A stretch of DNA of 50,680 nucleotides from Silene noctiflora (Eukaryota > Streptophyta > Magnoliopsida > Caryophyllales > Caryophyllaceae). This document shows, piece after piece, positions 46,755 to 50,680 of this stretch. The stretch spans positions 168,765-219,444 of the forward strand of contig VHZZ01000556.1 in assembly GCA_009801015.1 (NCBI GenBank), read 5' to 3'. Every line of letters starts with the position of its first letter. Position 1 is the first letter of the stretch. Made by a program: the position numbers and the translations under genes. A model generated the notes under the pieces. That model was not told where the DNA came from. It saw only the letters and a list, made by a program, of their open reading frames with translations, and made no database searches.

Positions 46755-47775
46755 CTGGTAAACACCAAGTACGCTTTGTGTTCGAATTCCAAGAGGCCTG
46801 CACTCCTCATAGTTCATCTCAGTTACCTTCAACATACACATGCAAGCACAAAAGCCAAAGATCGTCAACAATTTACACAATTTTATGTAAAAGGAGCTTG
46901 TATAGAACAATAATTTAAGATAAAAACTATAAACATGACAAATTACCAGCAATAGAGGACTATATTTCATGTGGTAAGATAAATTCATACTCATTTCTCA
47001 ACCAATTCCCAATCTCCCTGTTAGGAAAGCACAAATCAGTTAAAAAAGGCGATTTTACTCGAAAAAATGATAGCACGCATTGCAGAAAGAAATAAAATGA
47101 ATCTAACATAGGGAGAACAACTTTGTAAGGTAAAATCTAGAAACAAACACTTGAACACGTTTCGCTCGAAAGCAGTGGCGAAACCAAAAATTCCACTAGA
47201 TAACAATGTAATAGGCTAAACTAGGAAAAAAAAAATCGAAAATTGACTAAAAGTTACTCCTTTCGAGTTATTTCCATTCGTTTGTTCAATTTATTTGTCC
47301 AAAATTTTGAACAAACGTATAAAAATGACTTGAAAAGAGGCGCACATTTTTCGGCTTTCGCTCATGGACCGATTCCACTGTAGCAAAATCATTTCAAAAT
47401 TAAATAATTAAACGAGTATAATTCAAGACACCGGAAACTATTGAACAAAAAAGCAACCGAAAATGCATAATAAATTTGCAATACGGATATGTCCGTCTTA
47501 AGAGAGACCAACTGTATAATAAATTTAGACAAAAACGAAATTGTGATCGAGAATTGATGATCTCCGCGTTAAAATCACGCCTAAAAATGGGGGAAATCGG
47601 AAATCAACTGAAGAGCGGTAATTATCGTGAAACTGAAACGGTAAAAGATCGAATGGTAAAAATAAAGCAAGGAAATGTTAAGAATTTAACTTACCGAGTA
47701 AAATGGAAGAAGAATTAGAGGAGAGAGAGGAAGAAAGAATGTGTTCCCCGTAGAGAGGTATAGAAGGTGATAGAA
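46755..47775 (-). CDS. Putative small spliced gene of unknown product (partial model)
   Basis: On the minus strand a pyrimidine-rich leader (about 47770-47695, ending at donor TTACTCG|GTAAGT) follows a TATA box. Two further candidate exons have good splice sites: 46947-47017 (acceptor CTAACAG, donor CTG|GTAATT) and 46755-46826 (acceptor GTTGAAG, donor ACCAG|GTAATT). Starting at the ATG in the second exon, they join in phase to give a 40-residue beginning that includes MNYEECRPLGIRTQSVLGVYQ. I do not recognise it. The 3' part is uncertain: a candidate acceptor at about 46140 abuts a MITE. This could instead be a non-coding or decayed transcription unit. Confidence 0.3.
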
Positions 47776-47801
47776 GAACACAAGAAAAAATATCTCACGG
47801 C

Positions 47802-47809
47802 TATTTATA
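47802..47809 (-). promoter_or_regulatory. TATA box of the unknown minus-strand unit
   Basis: Minus strand reads AAGTATAAATAGCC, a near-ideal plant TATA box. A CT-rich leader and a consensus donor at 47695/47694 follow at sensible distances. Confidence 0.55.
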
Positions 47810-48937
47810 CTTGTGTGGTTGTATTTGTGGGTCCCTAATTAAGATTACCTTAATTATATTGCCTAGTGTCAATTTTAGCATAAATACACCCAATTTGTCT
47901 CGTGTAAAGCCGTTTTAGGTTTTATTGTGCGAACAAGTGGTCTTGTTTAAGATGATAATACTCGCGTTAATTTTAAAACTACATAGTTGATGATGATGAT
48001 AAGACAATTACCGATATTATACGAAGAATATTCATGTCATTTCGAATATGTTTGTTAGTATTACGCAAATATATTTGATATAGACTAGGCGAGAAGGTTG
48101 TTGAAGAAAAAAATTCATATCATTTCAAATATGCTTGTTTGTATTCGAGTTATATTATTTAGGACTTTGTATTGAACTTTGGACGCATTATTATGGCGTA
48201 ATTTTGAGGGAGTTAATTTAGATTGACTAAAATATTTTGAGTTTTAGGCCAAGTCGGGGAATCAATCTCGAATTTAAGTAGTCAGTTCATCAATCAGGTT
48301 AGTTTTATTAAGTTTATTTATTTATAGTTTATAATTTGAAATAAGTTTATGTTGTTTTAATTTGGGTCGTTATAGAAATGTATACTCTCAATAAACTAGG
48401 GCGGCATGGGAGAGAATTTTTACCAAAGTTGGTTGATGTGGTGGGGGATTCGATTTTTTACCATGTAATTGAAAAAAACAAACTTAAAAGGATTCTATAC
48501 ATTAACTTGCCTCGCGCTTCATATAATATATATTTCATCTGTTATGGCTAATAATTTACATTTAATCGATTTTCCCTAATAAAATAAAATAAATGTAAAC
48601 TATTGAGAGGAGTATATGTCCGACAACTTTATACATGAGCAATTTGCTAAATAAACAAAAGGTGAGACAACCGAGATGGGGAGAACATCGCATCTGTGGG
48701 CTGGAAAACCTCGTAGGATCCCGTCATTATTTAAATATTAAATATTTTGGGATGAGTTTTTTGTCTAACCAGCCGACGTCCCATTTTCTACTCGCTCCTT
48801 AAAGGCAAAAACCGAGGAAAATAGTGCTTGTGGTCTTCTAGTCCTTCTGGATGATGACCTTTTATTTGAACCCAAATGAGACACGAGGCAAACTGTAGAA
48901 GCCGCGGCTCTTTTATAGGACGGTTTTATAACAAATA
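47810..48937. other. AT-rich intergenic region without a gene
   Basis: No reading frame, RNA gene or clear repeat boundary is seen. It is the upstream side of the unknown unit at 46755-47775. Confidence 0.4.
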
Positions 48938-49249
48938 CTTCCTCCTATTCATTGTTTTCTTCCCCTTTGATATGGACACAATATTTAAGGAAAATAATAG
49001 AATATGAATAAAGGAGTTTGGTGGAATTTGTAGATAGGAGAGATGGAGGAATAATTATGAGTTAAATAAGAAATTGTGGGTCATAAACATTAAAAAATGA
49101 ATAAAATAGAAGTAAAAGAGTTGGGTGGGGTTTGGTGATAGAAGAGAGATGAATAAAATAAGAGTATAAGTTACCAAAATAGGAAAGGGGAAGAAAACCT
49201 GAATAATCCGTTTAAGGAAATAGGGAAGAAAATAGTGAATAGGATGGAG
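48938..49249. mobile_element. Stowaway-like MITE, 312 bp
   Basis: TA-flanked. Left CTTCCTCCTATTCATTGTTTT is inverted at the right as AAAATAGTGAATAGGATGGAG. The interior shares AATAATCCGTTT and TTTGGTGGAAT/GTTGGGTGGGG motifs with other members in the window. Confidence 0.75.
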
Positions 49250-49960
49250 TATGATCCTAATAACATAACACTAAAACAGTAGTCTAATACACGATGATAA
49301 ATGTAATTATGTAGTCTTTTGACATTTTTTTTTTGACAACTCAATAGGGAGTATTTTATAACACAAATTCTCATTTGTGACGGGTAATATCCATCACAAA
49401 CTTATGACGGTCAAATAAACTTCACTTGGAAAAATAAAGATACTTCATTTGTGATGTCCTAGCCACTCTTAAGTTTGTCTTATCTACCTATGTGAGTGAT
49501 ACTTGACTCGTCACAAGCTTGTGGCGGATATACACGTTATAAGGGAGAATTACTAACCCTCCATTTTTAATATTTTCTTTTCATTTGCTTATCAGAGGTC
49601 AAAGTTCAACCGTAAATAAGTTGAAGAATAAAAACTATTTATTTATAAAACTAAAATATTTACGATTAATATCAAGACATTTTCTAAACAAAAAATTCGA
49701 CAAAAAAAATCAACATATAGATGTCGAAAGAACGATCAAAGGTACGCTTTGGAGACCGTAATAAAGCAAATGGAAAGAAAATAGGAAAATAAAGGGAGTA
49801 TGTCAGTTTTTTTCCGTAAAATACATAAAATTATCAAAATAAAATTTAAAACTAAATTATTACTAGACCAGACTTATTATAGTTGCTAATTTCATAGTAA
49901 CTCCGTGTATAATAATTTTGCAAAGCGTCTTGCTTGTGACGAGCGCTATTCATCACAAGT

Positions 49961-50080
49961 TGAAGACGGATAGTATCTCTCTCACAATAAGGCAAGTGGG
50001 GGTGGGGGTGGGGGTGGGGGTGGGGGTGGGGAGGAATGGAGCACCCCACGAGATTGTGAAAGAGGTACTATCCGTCTTCA
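49961..50080. mobile_element. Second copy of the palindromic GAAGACGGATAGT MITE
   Basis: Arms 49961-49988 (TGAAGACGGATAGTATCTCT) and 50053-50080 are inverted with a few mismatches. The loop keeps the CAAGTGGGGG...GGAGCACCCCA content of the copy at 17651-17768 but with an expanded GTGGGG repeat. It directly abuts a Helitron end. Confidence 0.8.
49996..50031 (+). repeat. (GTGGGG)n, strong G-quadruplex candidate
   Basis: A run of G tracts, each of five with single T spacers, inside the MITE loop. Such short-loop G runs form very stable quadruplexes in vitro. It is purely a repeat; open frames across it are artefacts. Confidence 0.9.
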
Positions 50081-50098
50081 ACTCGTCTTTAATAAGAA

Positions 50099-50330
50099 CT
50101 AGTTGGAAGCCCGTGCGATGCACGGGACTCCCAATAGATTCATCTATAACAATATAAACTTAAGTTGATCAAAAAGTTCAATTATGTTGAATTCGAAATG
50201 TAACAAAATTTTGGGGTTGATGTAGTTAATGACCGTTGAATTACTACTCTATTTAATATAAAAGTTGTGTCATTCGAAAACATATAGTTGTACAATATTA
50301 AGGGATATAGGTCGTGTTCATTTTGGCTGA
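50099..50330 (-). mobile_element. Helitron 3' terminus (element extends rightward, limit unknown)
   Basis: Reading the minus strand, a perfect hairpin CCCGTGC-ATC-GCACGGG (50110-50126) is followed after seven bases by CTAG at 50099-50102 and then T. This is the Helitron 3' signature (GC hairpin then CTRR, inserted before T). The 5' TC end on the right could not be located, so the given end is approximate. Confidence 0.6.
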
Positions 50331-50460
50331 AAAGAGCTGAATTGAACTTTATGGTGCCGAACTGAGCTGAAGTGAAGTAAAGTAAAATGAATGAAACTGA
50401 ACTGAACTGATGAGCTGAAAAAAGCTGAAATTAAGTCCAAAAAATCAAGGTCATATATAG
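50330..50460. mobile_element. Short GAACT-type MITE related to 14490-15425
   Basis: GTTCATTTTGGCTGAAAAG on the left and AAATTAAGTCCAAAAAATC on the right enclose CTGAACTGAACTGA and GAGCTGAA repeats. No coding sequence. Confidence 0.6.
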
Positions 50461-50571
50461 TTGCAGTATGTAGTTAGACTTTTCATTGTTATAGGTATCA
50501 CCTTTTAATTAATACAAAAAGTTATTCTGATAAATGTGGTGTTTTTCCCAAAATGAACAATAGACGGACCT

Positions 50572-50680
50572 TAGGGATGTCAGCAGGGCGGGTTTTAGCG
50601 GGTCTCGCCCCACACCCGCCCCACTTGGGGCGGGTGCGGGTAATGATTTGATGGGTCATGGGGCGGGGATGGGTTTCAAA
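50572..50680. mobile_element. G/C-rich hAT-like MITE, copy 2, cut by window end
   Basis: Starts TAGGGATGTCAGCAGGGCGG. It matches the inverse of the copy at 19420-19655 through GCGGGTCTCGCCCC and GGGTGCGGGTAATGATTTGA. The far end lies beyond the window. Confidence 0.75.

Noticed and set aside
49852..50157. His-Pro and Val-Gly repeat open frames
   Set aside because: They are translations of the (GTGGGG)n repeat in the MITE loop.
1..50680. CRISPR arrays, bacterial operons or other prokaryotic systems
   Set aside because: The window is plant nuclear DNA. The tandem repeats seen are minisatellites, MITEs and duplications without spacer structure.

Overview
This window is nuclear DNA from a plant. 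Its genes carry GT-AG introns, most of the sequence is AT-rich intergenic DNA, and it is crowded with small non-autonomous DNA transposons, degenerate LINEs, a Ty3/gypsy remnant and a mitochondrial rRNA insert. The frequent 'ACGGAGTA' and 'CTCCCTCC' repeat ends, together with the gene content, suggest a eudicot, perhaps in the Caryophyllales. That placement is an inference from repeat style, not something the sequence proves. There is one assembly gap (23491-24015) and a few single N bases.

Four genes are recognisable, each assembled here from exons whose reading phases agree. (1) Positions 1-1662, minus strand: the 5' half of a rhamnogalacturonate lyase (PL4) gene. Seven exons are intact, but the eighth has a frameshift and a stop, so it is probably a pseudogene. 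(2) 4965-9281, minus: a complete five-exon gene for a 200-residue TRAF-type zinc-finger protein with a C-terminal membrane anchor and a 5' UTR intron. (3) 11081-11919, minus: a complete three-exon LURP-one-related (LOR) gene of 203 residues. (4) 20485-29949, plus: a complete eight-exon MIKC-type MADS-box gene of the AGL17/ANR1/AGL16 clade, 241 residues, with a 6.7 kb first intron. A fifth transcription unit (about 46755-47809, minus) has a TATA box and plausible splice sites but no recognised product.

The first intron of the MADS gene is a nested stack. A decayed Ty3/gypsy pol (reverse transcriptase at 24885-25690, integrase at 22383-22871, minus strand) is interrupted by a fragment of mitochondrial 26S rRNA. 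That fragment is split by a TTGTGATGC-ended DNA element, which in turn holds a long-terminal-inverted-repeat element containing the gap. An in-frame 162-bp tandem duplication of integrase sequence ends exactly at the mitochondrial junction.

The right half (30-50 kb) is almost entirely repeats. It contains two hAT-like elements with perfect 8-bp target duplications, a third hAT-like element inside a tandem array rich in ACGT cores, an RTE-type LINE pol remnant, an L1-type zinc-binding remnant, several Stowaway-like elements with GGT-rich interiors, a palindromic MITE whose second copy has expanded a G-quadruplex-forming hexamer, and the 3' end of a Helitron. The four recognised genes do not form a pathway. 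They are ordinary separately transcribed plant genes.
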